23,677 nt of DNA from Caulochytrium protostelioides (GCA_003615045.1 ML014353.1:1-23677), one strand, 5' to 3'; shown: positions 8,739-18,394, counted from the stretch's first letter. A program made the numbers and translations. Notes: generated from the sequence alone by a model not told the origin.

Positions 8739-11700
8739 ATGCTTGCAGCGCTGACCGCCCGAGCCGCATTACTCGGCCGGTGTCATGCGACCACGATCGG
8801 ATGGCGCGGCCGCGACCGCAGGGCGTTCTCCCCGCACGCCCGCCTCTTCCATAGCGCCGCACCCGTCTCGGCGAAACCTCGCTCCTCCGTCTCAGGCGAC
8901 ACCTATACCTTCTCGACCCGGTTCCCTCGTGCCCGTCCCCGCGCCCGCGGCGGTGCCGCCTCCCCGCGCACGGGCACGCAGGCCGCCGCCCGCATCGCCA
9001 AGCAGCGCAATGTCGATTGGATAGGCTCCGCGTCCTTCCGGCCGCGGCCGCGGCGCCCTCCCGCCGCGGCGCCAGCGCCGTCGGCGCCGTCCACCGCGAC
9101 CCCCACGCGCATGCGCGGCGCCACGCCCCCGGCCGTGATTCGGCAGCTGATGCGTCGCCACAACGCTCGGGCCGCGCTAGAGCGGCCGCCGACATCGGCA
9201 GCATCGCCATCGGCAGCCGCCGTGACGGCGCGGGATGGCGCGATGCCCGCAGGCCGGTTCGCCTCAGCCGTGGCGGACCGAGCGCTTCGGGCCGTCCATG
9301 GCGCCCCGCCCCCGTCCATCCCCGCCGGTATGCTCGTGCGCCCGCGTCCTGTCAGGCTCCCCTCAGCACACCAGCGGCAGCTGCCCCGGGATCCCAACCA
9401 TGCCCAGCTGGCGCGACCGGTGGCGCCGCCCGCCGCGCTGGCGCACCTGCTGCGCCACCACAAGCACTTGCCCACGTTCGCTCAGCTGGGCTTGACGACC
9501 CCTGTGGTGCAGTACATGGAGCAGACGATGCATTTCCAAAACCCGACCGCCATCCAGACCATTGTGGTCCAAGCGATGGCGCCGCGCCACCCGGCGTTGC
9601 ACGCAGCGCCTCAGCACATGGTTCTCATCAGCGAGCCGGCCTCGGGGAAGACCCATGCTTATATGCTCCCCGTGATGGAGGATCTGACACGTGAAGATGA
9701 CGCCATCATCCAGACAGCCCGCGCGGCGTCGCAGCGCCAATCACAGGCGGACGAAGCTTTCCTGGCCGCCTCTAGGCAGCTTGCATCGTTTGAGGATCCG
9801 CACGCCTCGGAAGGGAAGGGATTTGAAGCGGAGACGGCATCGGCATCGGCATCAGCTCAGGCGGCCGATGCTTCAGTAGACCCTATCCGTCATACCCACG
9901 TCGGCCCAGATAATACGCGCCGGCCGGATCAGACATCCGCGTCACAGCCATCGCCCTTAACCGCGCCCGAGCGGCAGATGCCGCTGCCCATCACGAACCT
10001 CGCGGCTACCATGCCGGTCGACCCGGACCGCGCGACGGACCGCGCGACAGCAGTAGCTGATGCAGTCGCAGCGCCAGCCGCAGCAGCAACAGCCATGGTG
10101 GCGCGGAACGAGATGCTGCTGTCGCCGGAAGAACGCAATCGGGACGCGTTCATCGAGACCGCCTTGGCGCGGACGATGCAGAAGCACGGCATCGCGGCCG
10201 CTGCCGCCGCCGCGGAAGCGAAGGCCCTCGCCCCGGCTTCCGATGGGGCCTCCCGGTCCCCGCGGTCGCCGGACGACATGTTTCCGGACGCGCCCGGCGG
10301 GATGCTTGCCCAGCAGGCCTTCACGCAGCCGCCGACCCCTCTGGCCCTCCTCGAGGCAGCCGGCCGGCGGCGCGCGCACCCTCGGGCCGTCATCGTCGTT
10401 CCGACGCGCGACCTGGTCGACCAGACGGTCCGACACTGGAAGCGCGCGTCGCATCACGGCATTCGGCTGCGCACCGTCGGGCTGCACATGGGGCAGTCGC
10501 GCCGCGTCGTCGACCACCTGCTGGCGCAGGGGCCCATCGACGTCCTCGTGGGCACGCCCAACCAGCTGGTCCGCCAGTTCGAGGCCTTCCGGCTTTTCTT
10601 TGACGACGTGCGCTGGCTCGTGCTCGACGAGGCGGACACCTTGCTGGATCGCCGCTTTGCCGCTACCGTCGGCCACCTGATGGACAAGATCGGCCAGCGG
10701 AGCCCCCGCGCGCGGTCCCTCTTCCTCGCGGGCACAATGCCACGCCATCTCCTGCCGCCGCTGAAAGCACGGTATGACGGCTTGGCCGTGATCACCTCGC
10801 CGCGCGTGCACCGCCTCGACCCCGCCGCGAAGCACCAGTTCGTCGCGACGCCCGGCGGCAGCCTGTCGCCCGCCGTCAAGCAGCGCCTGCTGCTCGATGT
10901 CCTCCGCCGCGCCATCCCCGAGGGCGAGCGCATCGTCATCTTTACGACGCGTCGCGACACAGCTGACGACCTCGTACGCTGCCTCAACGGCAAGGGCATC
11001 CGCGCCCGCGCATTCGTGGGGACCAGCTTCAAGCCGGACGCACGCGACGCCCCGCGCCTCGCGTCTTCGCAGCTCGTGCCCCCGCAGCCAGCGTCCTCGC
11101 GGCAGCTGTCTGATGATCAGCTGCTGGATGACCAGCGCTACCTTATCGCGGGCGCCTCGCCAGGTGGCGCTGTTGGCGACCACGGAACTGCGAACTCAGG
11201 GAAAGCACATGCCGTGCTCGCCCTGACTGACGCCGCGGACCACAACGCACATGAAGGCGGCGGTAACAGCAGCAGCAGCGTCGTGTCAGCAGCCGGTCCC
11301 GAGGCGGGCGCCGTTCTGAGCAAGAGCGCGACGTTGCCAGCCGCGGCGTTGCGCGAACGCAGTGACTTTCTTGCCGCCGTGTCGCGAAGCCCCGAGACGT
11401 CCGCGAGCGACCGCCGCTTTGAGGCGGCGTCCGCGCTAGCGCTCACCGATCCCAGAGGGGCCGCGGCGGCGGTGCCGCTCCTCAGCGACGAAGACGTGGT
11501 CGCCATGCAGACCGTCGCGTCCGTGGGCACGCGGTCAAGCGGCGCGCCGAATCTCGCGACGATTGCTGAGACCGCCGCGATGTATCCCGAGGTCATGGTG
11601 GCCACGGACGTCGCATCGCTGGGCCTCGACCTGGACGTGGGCGTCGTGGTCAACTACGACATGCCGCCGACCCTGGGCGACTATTTGCGCCGCGCCGGGC

Positions 11701-11849
11701 GGACTTGCCGCACCCCGTATATGGGCATGGCGCTGAATGCGACGCGCAAGCGCGTGTCGGGCCGCGTTATCACGCTGGTAACCCCGCGGAACCAAAAGAT
11801 GGTTGAAGACATCACCTGGGCCCTGCGCCACCGCGTTCCGCTGGCCTAA
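8739..11849 (+). CDS. Mitochondrial DEAD-box RNA helicase (Mrh4/DDX28-like)
   Basis: A 1036-residue ATP-dependent RNA helicase. The N-terminus (MLAALTARAALLGR) is Arg-rich and free of acidic residues, and runs into RLFHSAAP, a typical mitochondrial presequence and cleavage motif. Helicase motifs in order are: Q motif around residue 240-265 (FAQLGL then NPTAIQ), motif I EPASGKT at 299-305, PTRDL, GTPNQL, motif II DEAD at 630-633, motif III AGT in place of the usual SAT, VIFTTRRDT, motif V ATDVASLGLD from 955, and motif VI LRRAGRTCR near 984 in place of HRxGRxxR. Low-complexity Ala/Ser-rich insertions of roughly 220 residues (after motif I) and 180 residues (before motif V) make it about twice the usual length. 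Fungal Mrh4 acts in mitochondrial large-subunit rRNA assembly; the same role here is inferred. No intron is needed. Confidence 0.88.
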   Translation: MLAALTARAALLGRCHATTIGWRGRDRRAFSPHARLFHSAAPVSAKPRSSVSGDTYTFSTRFPRARPRARGGAASPRTGTQAAARIAKQRNVDWIGSASFRPRPRRPPAAAPAPSAPSTATPTRMRGATPPAVIRQLMRRHNARAALERPPTSAASPSAAAVTARDGAMPAGRFASAVADRALRAVHGAPPPSIPAGMLVRPRPVRLPSAHQRQLPRDPNHAQLARPVAPPAALAHLLRHHKHLPTFAQLGLTTPVVQYMEQTMHFQNPTAIQTIVVQAMAPRHPALHAAPQHMVLISEPASGKTHAYMLPVMEDLTREDDAIIQTARAASQRQSQADEAFLAASRQLASFEDPHASEGKGFEAETASASASAQAADASVDPIRHTHVGPDNTRRPDQTSASQPSPLTAPERQMPLPITNLAATMPVDPDRATDRATAVADAVAAPAAAATAMVARNEMLLSPEERNRDAFIETALARTMQKHGIAAAAAAAEAKALAPASDGASRSPRSPDDMFPDAPGGMLAQQAFTQPPTPLALLEAAGRRRAHPRAVIVVPTRDLVDQTVRHWKRASHHGIRLRTVGLHMGQSRRVVDHLLAQGPIDVLVGTPNQLVRQFEAFRLFFDDVRWLVLDEADTLLDRRFAATVGHLMDKIGQRSPRARSLFLAGTMPRHLLPPLKARYDGLAVITSPRVHRLDPAAKHQFVATPGGSLSPAVKQRLLLDVLRRAIPEGERIVIFTTRRDTADDLVRCLNGKGIRARAFVGTSFKPDARDAPRLASSQLVPPQPASSRQLSDDQLLDDQRYLIAGASPGGAVGDHGTANSGKAHAVLALTDAADHNAHEGGGNSSSSVVSAAGPEAGAVLSKSATLPAAALRERSDFLAAVSRSPETSASDRRFEAASALALTDPRGAAAAVPLLSDEDVVAMQTVASVGTRSSGAPNLATIAETAAMYPEVMVATDVASLGLDLDVGVVVNYDMPPTLGDYLRRAGRTCRTPYMGMALNATRKRVSGRVITLVTPRNQKMVEDITWALRHRVPLA

Positions 11850-12695
11850 ACCCGTCAACCCCCGTCGTTGATAGCGCTGGCGCTGCTATCGGTACCAGTA
11901 AAAAAAAAGTATGATGCTCAGTAAAGAAGTAGCCGCCGCCGCCGCATGGGAGAGACGCCGATCGCCGCGTTTGGTCCATCGAGGATCACGGCCAGAGGAG
12001 ACTCGGGCGCCGCTTCCTGTGGCACTGATCCACAACGCCGAACGGCGTTGTGGCTTGGGGAGGCGGAGATAGGTGGCCCCCACTCGAGCCCTGGCGACCT
12101 GTCCCCTTGCTCCTTGTGCAGCGGGGATCCCTAGCGGGAGGTGGCCGGGGCAAGACCCATCGGCGAGGCAGAGGCGGCGAGCAGCGAGCGGTGCTCGATC
12201 GACGCGGTCTGCCTTCACGCGGCCATGCGCGGGGTGCAGACGTGCGGACGCGGTGGCCCGGCCCCGAATGACTTTCCCCATAGATCGATGCGGCCGCACA
12301 TGGCAGACGACGGCGTCTCCGCGGACGGCCGCGCCTCGGTTCCCGGGTGGCCGCGATGGCTGCTGCCGCCCGCTGCACCATCGCTCTCCGACGGGCCCAC
12401 GCACCGCGCCGCCATCGCTCGCTTTCTCCCGTTCTTCCGCTCTCCCACTCTCTCCGCGCTCGCGCGCACGCTCCACCGCCGTCGCCGAACCGATTCGTCC
12501 CACCTTTCGAGGACCACGGCCTGGGCGGTCCGCACCGCCTCCCGTCATCCGACGGCCACGCAAACGCATCGGCCGTCGCGGACGTGCCCGGGCGACCGAC
12601 GCGAAGCGCCCGACGCGAAGCGTTCGACGACGCCGTGACCCCCCACGTGGTCACTTTACCTCGTAACTGCATCGCCACGTGACTGCATCGCCGTC
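11850..12695. other. Intergenic region between helicase and CDKAL1
   Basis: No supportable gene. A strong inverted repeat at 12030-12053 is listed separately. Long open frames on both strands are Arg/Pro-rich and GC-driven. A direct repeat CGACGCGAAGCG occurs twice near 12600-12625. The region probably contains the helicase 3' UTR and the CDKAL1 promoter. Confidence 0.5.
12030..12053. other. Perfect 11-bp inverted repeat with 2-base spacer
   Basis: CCACAACGCCG at 12030-12040 and CGGCGTTGTGG at 12043-12053, separated only by AA. As RNA it gives a very stable GC-rich hairpin; as DNA it is a near-perfect palindrome, which could be a dimeric transcription-factor site. It lies about 180 bases past the helicase stop. 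Confidence 0.7.
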
Positions 12696-15083
12696 ATGGT
12701 CGAGGACATTGAGGACATGGTGGCGGCCGCTGCGGCGGAGGCCGAAGGGCTGCCGGCTCGGGCGCTCGATACGGGCCTGAGTGTCCGCCGTGTCCCCGCT
12801 GCCCACGTCACGGTCCGTCCCCGGACACGGCCTGCGAATGACCGCTCCGCCGCTCGGGAGGCGCCCACGCATCCTGCACCCCAGGATATGACCCGATTGT
12901 ACGTCGGCCCTGATGAAGAGGCTGTGACGACAGCGGAGATGGATTCGAGCGACAGCACGGGACCGCCAGCTGGGACGGCGAATGCGTCCGCGGCCGCCGC
13001 CAAGCAACTTCCTCCGTCCACGGACCACTTCCTGCCAGGCCAAGCGTCGATCTACGTCAAGACGTGGGGCTGCGGCCACAACCACTCCGACGGCGAGTAC
13101 ATGGCAGGCTTGCTGGCAGCAGAAGGCTATCGCGTGCTGACGGCCTCAGAATCCCGCGACGGGGCGGATGTCTGGCTGCTGAACTCGTGCACGGTCAAAA
13201 ACCCCAGCGAGACGACGTTCGGCAACGAGGTCTCGCGGGGCCAGGCGCTGGGGAAGAAGGTGGTCGTCGCAGGCTGTGTGCCGCAGGCGGCGCCCCGCCA
13301 AGGCGTGTGGGCCAATCTGTCGGTCGTGGGAGTGCAGCAGCTGGACCGCGTCGTTGAAATTGTGGAAGAGACGCTGAAGGGCCGCGTCGCTCGCTATCTC
13401 GGCGACCAGCGCCTCGTCGACCCCGTGAGCGGTCGCAAGCGCAAAGCCGGGGGCACGGCTCTCTCGCTGCCGAAGGTCCGCCAGAACAACTATATTGAAA
13501 TCGTGCCAATCAACACGGGCTGCTTGAATACATGCAGCTACTGCAAGACCAAACAGGCCCGCGGCGATCTCGGCAGCTATACACCCGACGAAATCGTCCG
13601 CCGCGTCAATGATGTCCTTGACGAGGGCGTTCGTGAAATCTGGATCACCAGCGAGGACACCGGTGCGTATGGCCGCGATCTTCCCCTCGATCCCACCACA
13701 GAGACGCAGCCGTCGATCGTGACGCTCATGGATGCCATCACGAACGCCATGGATGCTCACCCCACCAACCGCGACGCGATGCTGCGTCTAGGGATGACCA
13801 ACCCGCCATACATCCTGGAGCACCTGGCAGGAATGGCCCGCATCATGCGCCATGCGCGGGTCTACGCATTCCTCCATGTACCTGTGCAAAGCGGCAGCGA
13901 TGCCGTGCTGGCCCGCATGAAGCGCCAGTATACATGTGCCGAGTTCAAGCAGGTGGTCACGGTCCTACGTGAGCAAGGGGCCTGCGTGGTATCGCCCCAA
14001 GCAGACGAGGCTGTCCATGACACCAACGCGGCTGGGAATGGAACGCGGCGTTTCGCCGATCCGACTGTCACCATTGCGACAGATGTCATCTGTGGTTTTC
14101 CTGGCGAAACGGACGAGGACCACCAGGCCTCCCTCCAGCTGCTTGAGCAATTCCGTTTCCCTGTGTTGAACATCTCCCAGTTTTACAAGCGACCGGGAAC
14201 CCTCGCGGCTCGCATGAAGCCGATCGTCCCGAGCCAAGTGATCAAAGCGCGCAGTCGCGACATGACCCGGCTTTTCTACGAGTATGAGCCCCACGGCTAT
14301 TTGGTTGGAACGGTGCAGCGCGTCCTGGTGACCCAGACAAGCACAGACGGGCAGTACCTCGTGGCACATACCAAGAACTACACGCAGGTGCTTATCGCAC
14401 CCCATGACCTCCCACCTTCGGGCCTGGTCGCGATCTCGACCGCCCCACCTGGGTCGGCCTCATTTCACTTGCGTGCCGGGGACGTGGCACTGGAGCAGGT
14501 GACGGCGGCAACATCGCCGATGATGGGCCGCGTGCTGCTGGTTCGCATTACCGAAGCCGGCAAGTTCTTTGTCCGTGCCAGCGTCCTGCGCGATTTGACC
14601 GATCCTCGTATGCCCGATGTCTTTGCTGGCGATAGCGTGCCGCGGTCGGCTGCCAAAGCCGCCGTCGCTGTCGCCGTTGCTACCGCCGGGGAGTTCCATG
14701 TTACCCGAGCGACGCCGCCGAGCGACGCCAGCCAGGCGTCCCTGGAACGTGTCGATGGAGCCAGAAAGCGCCAATCTGGGGGGCCCCCGGCACCGCCTAG
14801 TTGTGCTGCCTCCAGCGATCGCACAACCGACCCCGGCACCCCAGTGCCCCAAGTCCCTGCGGACGGACAACGCGTCGGGCCATACCGAGCGCTGCGGCCC
14901 GCAGTACTCCTGCTCGCTGGCGTGGTCAGCTGGACCGCAGCCCGGCTCATGGCTGAGGCCGCCGGGGTCGCCCTGGCCGCGCCCATCACGCCTCTCATCC
15001 TCCTCCACGCCGTCCTCCTCGGCTTACGAATGGCCTTCGTGGCCCTGAGCTGCTTCGGCATCGCTGCGTGGGCGACGCTCTAA
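12696..15083 (+). CDS. CDKAL1: CDKAL1-type tRNA-t6A37 methylthiotransferase
   Basis: A radical-SAM enzyme that adds a methylthio group to t6A at position 37 of tRNAs reading ANN codons, improving decoding of Lys codons. The 795-residue protein starts with an extra low-complexity segment of about 115 residues. The N-terminal methylthiotransferase domain has cluster cysteines C126 (WGCGHNHSD), C165 (NSCTVKNP) and C194 (AGCVPQ). The radical-SAM motif CxxxCxxC uses C276, C280 and C283 (GCLNTCSYCKTK). SEDTGAYGRD, RLGMTNPPYILEHL, HVPVQSGSD and DVICGFPGETDEDH match the eukaryotic CDKAL1 group closely. A TRAM domain begins near residue 533. The last 60 residues are strongly hydrophobic, as in tail-anchored animal CDKAL1 in the ER membrane. 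An insertion of about 25 residues precedes the DVICGFPGE block. MiaB/CDK5RAP1 is excluded by these signatures. Confidence 0.94.
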   Translation: MVEDIEDMVAAAAAEAEGLPARALDTGLSVRRVPAAHVTVRPRTRPANDRSAAREAPTHPAPQDMTRLYVGPDEEAVTTAEMDSSDSTGPPAGTANASAAAAKQLPPSTDHFLPGQASIYVKTWGCGHNHSDGEYMAGLLAAEGYRVLTASESRDGADVWLLNSCTVKNPSETTFGNEVSRGQALGKKVVVAGCVPQAAPRQGVWANLSVVGVQQLDRVVEIVEETLKGRVARYLGDQRLVDPVSGRKRKAGGTALSLPKVRQNNYIEIVPINTGCLNTCSYCKTKQARGDLGSYTPDEIVRRVNDVLDEGVREIWITSEDTGAYGRDLPLDPTTETQPSIVTLMDAITNAMDAHPTNRDAMLRLGMTNPPYILEHLAGMARIMRHARVYAFLHVPVQSGSDAVLARMKRQYTCAEFKQVVTVLREQGACVVSPQADEAVHDTNAAGNGTRRFADPTVTIATDVICGFPGETDEDHQASLQLLEQFRFPVLNISQFYKRPGTLAARMKPIVPSQVIKARSRDMTRLFYEYEPHGYLVGTVQRVLVTQTSTDGQYLVAHTKNYTQVLIAPHDLPPSGLVAISTAPPGSASFHLRAGDVALEQVTAATSPMMGRVLLVRITEAGKFFVRASVLRDLTDPRMPDVFAGDSVPRSAAKAAVAVAVATAGEFHVTRATPPSDASQASLERVDGARKRQSGGPPAPPSCAASSDRTTDPGTPVPQVPADGQRVGPYRALRPAVLLLAGVVSWTAARLMAEAAGVALAAPITPLILLHAVLLGLRMAFVALSCFGIAAWATL

Positions 15084-15252
15084 GTAGTGCTGTGTCACGG
15101 ACTGTGTCACGGACAAGCCGCGACCCGCACACCCCCCTTGGCGCATGCGTGACGCATGCATGCCGTTTCTCGTTTCTTAACTTAAGTTTATGGCGGATTG
15201 TGGGATCGAATACATCAAGTTGACCTGGCGGGTGGCCCCGGTCGTGGAGCAG

Positions 15253-15952
15253 TTACCGACCGTGACGACCACGGCGGCCGCCGCCCACACCAGCCATGCA
15301 CAGGTCCACATAGTCCTTGCGGCCTTCCAAGATGTAGCGCTTCGCCGGCAGCGTGACTTCTTCGACGCGGGAGACGCCGCCTGACGTCGCGGCGGCGCCG
15401 CCCTTCACCGGGATTTTAACGACCTGCGGGGCAATGTCGACGACCTCGGCGGGGTTTAAGGCCGCGGTGGGACGTATCTTCCGCGCTTGCACGTGCTTCA
15501 CGCGTTCCTGCTGAGCGGCGCGTGCCGTCGCAGCAGCGCTCGCGAGTTTCACGGCACCGGGCGCAGCAACCTGCTTGCCTGAACGTGGTGCTGCCGCCGC
15601 CGCATGCTGCGCGGCTACCGCCGCATTCTGTTGCGCTTGGCGTTGGATCTGAAATGACCCGGAAAAAGCGTCGCGCAGGCGTCGTGTCGGCCCGCCGCAT
15701 TGACGGGCAAAGAAAACGAAGAACGACAACGAATCAAGGTGAGTCAAACGTCGAGACGGCGTTCAGCTCCACGATGGAAGTCGTGGGATGGCTCAACGCA
15801 GCGGCGCTGTCCTTTTCTTCTTCCGAGAGGCCATTTCGTCCAGCCGTCGACGGGACGGTCGTGTTGTCGGGCGGTCTCGCCGGAGAACGCCCGCGGGGCA
15901 GGCCGGTGCCATTAATCAAGGGCCGCCCGAAATCATCGGTCCTCGCTCGCAT
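15253..15952 (-). CDS. Hypothetical Ala/Gln-rich protein, exon structure uncertain
   Basis: I do not recognise this protein. The best-supported part is 15648-15253: after a plausible acceptor (TCATTTCAG|ATCC with a pyrimidine-rich lead) it encodes 131 residues starting IQRQAQQNAAV and ending near YILEGRKDYVDLCMAGV with a basic Gly/Arg tail. Upstream, 15952-15734 is open in another frame from an ATG (MRARTDDFGRPLING, later LSEEEKDSAAAL) and looks coding. A splice between the two is likely, but the donor is unclear: only weak GT sites are present near 15750-15770. A further upstream exon ending at AAG|GTAGGC (15993) is possible. The gene converges on CDKAL1 with only about 170 bases between stop codons. 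No signal peptide, membrane segment or catalytic motif is seen. Confidence 0.42.
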
Positions 15953-16927
15953 CGATACAGCTGAGCCAGGAACGATCAGTTGAGACGCCTACCTTGGTTC
16001 GAGGACGTGTCATGCGCGCTGAACGCCCCATTTCGTTAGCGTTATGGCAGCGAAGCGATGGGCGGACCCAGCTGTCGGTGTTGGAATTGGAGCTGCGGAG
16101 TTTCAGACCGAAGATGGCGGACAACGAGCCTCGTACAAGAAAAGCCAGCGGCGGGATCGTACAAAGTGGTGACGGTGTCAGAACAGTTTCGTGATACGGA
16201 AGGTAAACGCCATGGCATCATGGCCATGTGCACCGCAGTTTTTTGGCCTCGAAGATGGAACCGGCTTTTCCGTCGGCACAGTGGATTTTGGTCGGGCACG
16301 TAATCTTGCTTTGATTTTCGCCTGCCCCTATCGCCTGCACGCCACACCATTACTCCGCATGTCGATCACGGTGCCCCTGGTTCATGCCATCCGCGCCCCA
16401 GCCGGAAGCCACCATGCCAACCCGACACGTCGAACAACACGAGCGCAAGGGATTGCTGAATCGGAGGCTCTATGGAGCGTTGGCACCAACAGGGCCACAG
16501 CCCTAAAGCCGAAGAACTCAGAGAAGAATGCCAACCAGCATCAGCATCGTGTGCCGACTCCTCCCGAGCCACACCACGGAGAGAGGAGACAACGTGCTGT
16601 CGACCCACAAGATACCACACACTCGGAGGTGCGCAATATGCAAGGTGTGTTGCGACTGCAATAAATGAAAGACTACTCATAAAATAAAGGTCAAAGGCTA
16701 TAAAATAGTAAGTATGGAATAAGTAGATTTGCGACTGAGAAGAGCCAAAGACCGGGGAGGAAAGAAAATATAAAGCGGGGGGGGGCTGAAATAATGATAT
16801 AACTGACAAATGAAAAGCCGAAAGTGGGCATTGCGCAAAGAGTCAACGGCACATATCGTCAAGGTATGAAAGGAGAACTCCATCACATGATCCAGATCCG
16901 ATGTGACCTGAAGCTGAGAGTAATGGC
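15953..16927. other. Intergenic region, no firm gene
   Basis: Short open frames on both strands are not supported by any domain. A minus-strand exon of the preceding hypothetical gene may lie around 15993-16124. The part from about 16600 to 16900 is AT-richer and probably contains the 3' UTR and downstream region of the GH26 gene. Confidence 0.4.
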
Positions 16928-18394
16928 TTAGTTCTGGGCCCAGGCGACATAGCGGCTGATCGAGTTAAGGAAGTCGGCAAAGGCCGAGCGAGTGGCCGGA
17001 TCGGCCGTCAAGCGGAAGTCGCGCATGGTGATAGGCATGCCTTCAGGCTTCTGGTACTCGAACCACGTCGCGCCGTGGTACGTCGGGAAATCCTTCATGA
17101 GGGTGACGTTCCAGACCTGCTCCCACATGCCGCTCTTGGCCTGCAGGCCCGTGATGCCAGAGACCGAGGTGTTCAGCGAAGGTGCCGATGTTTCCGAGAT
17201 CATGAACGGCTTATTCTTCTGCACAGAGTACTTCTCAATGAAGTTGGTGCGGTTCGGGAACTTGGCCGCATCAGTGGCGGAGCCGACGGTGATGGCGTTG
17301 TAGACAAAGTTGGGCTCGACAATCGCGTTCTGGGTGTCGTCCGTGAAGTTGTAGAAGTAGACGGAGAGACCGACCCAGTCCGCGTACTCATCGCCCGGGT
17401 AGTACGGCGAAGCAAAGTCGTCCTGGTTGTTGTAGATACCGTCGCCGTTGGTGTCGAGCAGCTGGAAGCGCGGGTCCGAGGTGTTGGTCGACCCAGGCTG
17501 GAGGTTGCGAGAATCCGAGCCACCGTTGCCCCAGGGGTAGTCCATGTTGGCGTTGGGGGACCAGATAAAGGCCACGTTGTCGCGGGCAACGGCGCGGACG
17601 GCATCGGCAACCTTGCGGTACGCGGCGACGTACTCAGCGGGGTAGCCAGCGTACGTGTACCAGTTGCCATTCATCTCGTGTCCGAAGCGGACCATGATCT
17701 TGACGTTGGGGTCAGCATCGACGATCCGCTTCAAGCGGGCAGCAAACGTCGCGGCAATAGTCGAGTCGGCGGCGTTGATCTCGTCCAGGCCGTAGCCCTT
17801 GACGTCCGGCATGAGCGTGATGGACATGATGGCGCCCGTGTCCTTGACCTGCGAGTACAGGAAGTCGAAGCAGTCACCCGGCTCGGAAGTCTCGTAGTCT
17901 ACCAGTGTGTTGAAGCGGCAGCCCTCTTTGTAAAGACGGTCTGACAGATGGAAAAAGGAGTCGTACATTGACGTAGCGTGGCCCACGTTGCGGTCGTACT
18001 GAGCCGCCGACATCTCCGACCAGTCCGGAGAGCAGCCCACAATCATCGAGTTCTTCTTGGGGTCAAACAGGAAGTTGCCGGACGAAATGGATTGGCTCTC
18101 GGGATCCTGCGCTTTCTTCTTGAGGCCGAGGCCCAGACCGAGACCCAACGCAAGACCGAGAACGGCGAGAACGGCGAGAGCGATGAGCAGGTTGCGCTTG
18201 GTGTGACTTCGAGGCGGTCGGGGGTAGCCGTCAATGTGCTTGCTGTTGGCGCCTTTGAACTGGCTCGTGGCGGCGCCGTCCGCCTGAGTGACCTGGCCGC
18301 TCACAGCCGAGTTGAACCCCGGCAGGCCGCCCGAGGAGGCCTGAGCCCCTGACGCCAGGGGCGTGTTGGTGTGGTAGTGCACCGGCGCGACCAT
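16928..18394 (-). CDS. Membrane-anchored GH26 glycoside hydrolase (beta-mannanase-like)
   Basis: A 488-residue single-exon type II membrane protein. Residues 1-68 are a polar, probably cytosolic tail. Residues about 69-91 form one membrane span (NLLIALAVLAVLGLALG followed by a Gly-Leu run) before KKK. The rest is a secreted-side catalytic domain. RFGHEMNGNWYTYAG carries the likely acid/base Glu240, and PFMISETSAPS the likely nucleophile Glu401, the typical GH26 pair. GH26 enzymes mainly cut beta-1,4-mannan, though some act on beta-glucan or mixed-linkage substrates, so the substrate is inferred. A 12-residue calcium-type loop, DTNGDGIYNNQD, resembling an EF-hand or dockerin loop, sits inside the catalytic domain. 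Several N-glycosylation sequons (NTS, NFT, NRT, NTS, NVT) fit extracellular exposure. It probably acts at the cell surface in wall remodelling or polysaccharide feeding. Confidence 0.88.
   Translation of the reverse strand: MVAPVHYHTNTPLASGAQASSGGLPGFNSAVSGQVTQADGAATSQFKGANSKHIDGYPRPPRSHTKRNLLIALAVLAVLGLALGLGLGLGLKKKAQDPESQSISSGNFLFDPKKNSMIVGCSPDWSEMSAAQYDRNVGHATSMYDSFFHLSDRLYKEGCRFNTLVDYETSEPGDCFDFLYSQVKDTGAIMSITLMPDVKGYGLDEINAADSTIAATFAARLKRIVDADPNVKIMVRFGHEMNGNWYTYAGYPAEYVAAYRKVADAVRAVARDNVAFIWSPNANMDYPWGNGGSDSRNLQPGSTNTSDPRFQLLDTNGDGIYNNQDDFASPYYPGDEYADWVGLSVYFYNFTDDTQNAIVEPNFVYNAITVGSATDAAKFPNRTNFIEKYSVQKNKPFMISETSAPSLNTSVSGITGLQAKSGMWEQVWNVTLMKDFPTYHGATWFEYQKPEGMPITMRDFRLTADPATRSAFADFLNSISRYVAWAQN

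Noticed and set aside
9957-11183. Long minus-strand open frame (408 codons)
   Set aside because: Lies entirely antisense to the helicase coding region; a mirror effect of GC-rich codon use.
11886-12569. Minus-strand open frame (227 codons)
   Set aside because: Composition-driven, no recognisable motif, and overlaps similar frames on the other strand.
17437-17475. A separate dockerin domain in GH26
   Set aside because: Only one calcium-type loop is present, embedded in the catalytic domain; a dockerin would need a duplicated segment at a terminus.
17075-17944. Plus-strand open frame (289 codons) opposite GH26
   Set aside because: Antisense shadow of a well-supported GH26 gene; Val/Gly/Asp-rich with no domain.
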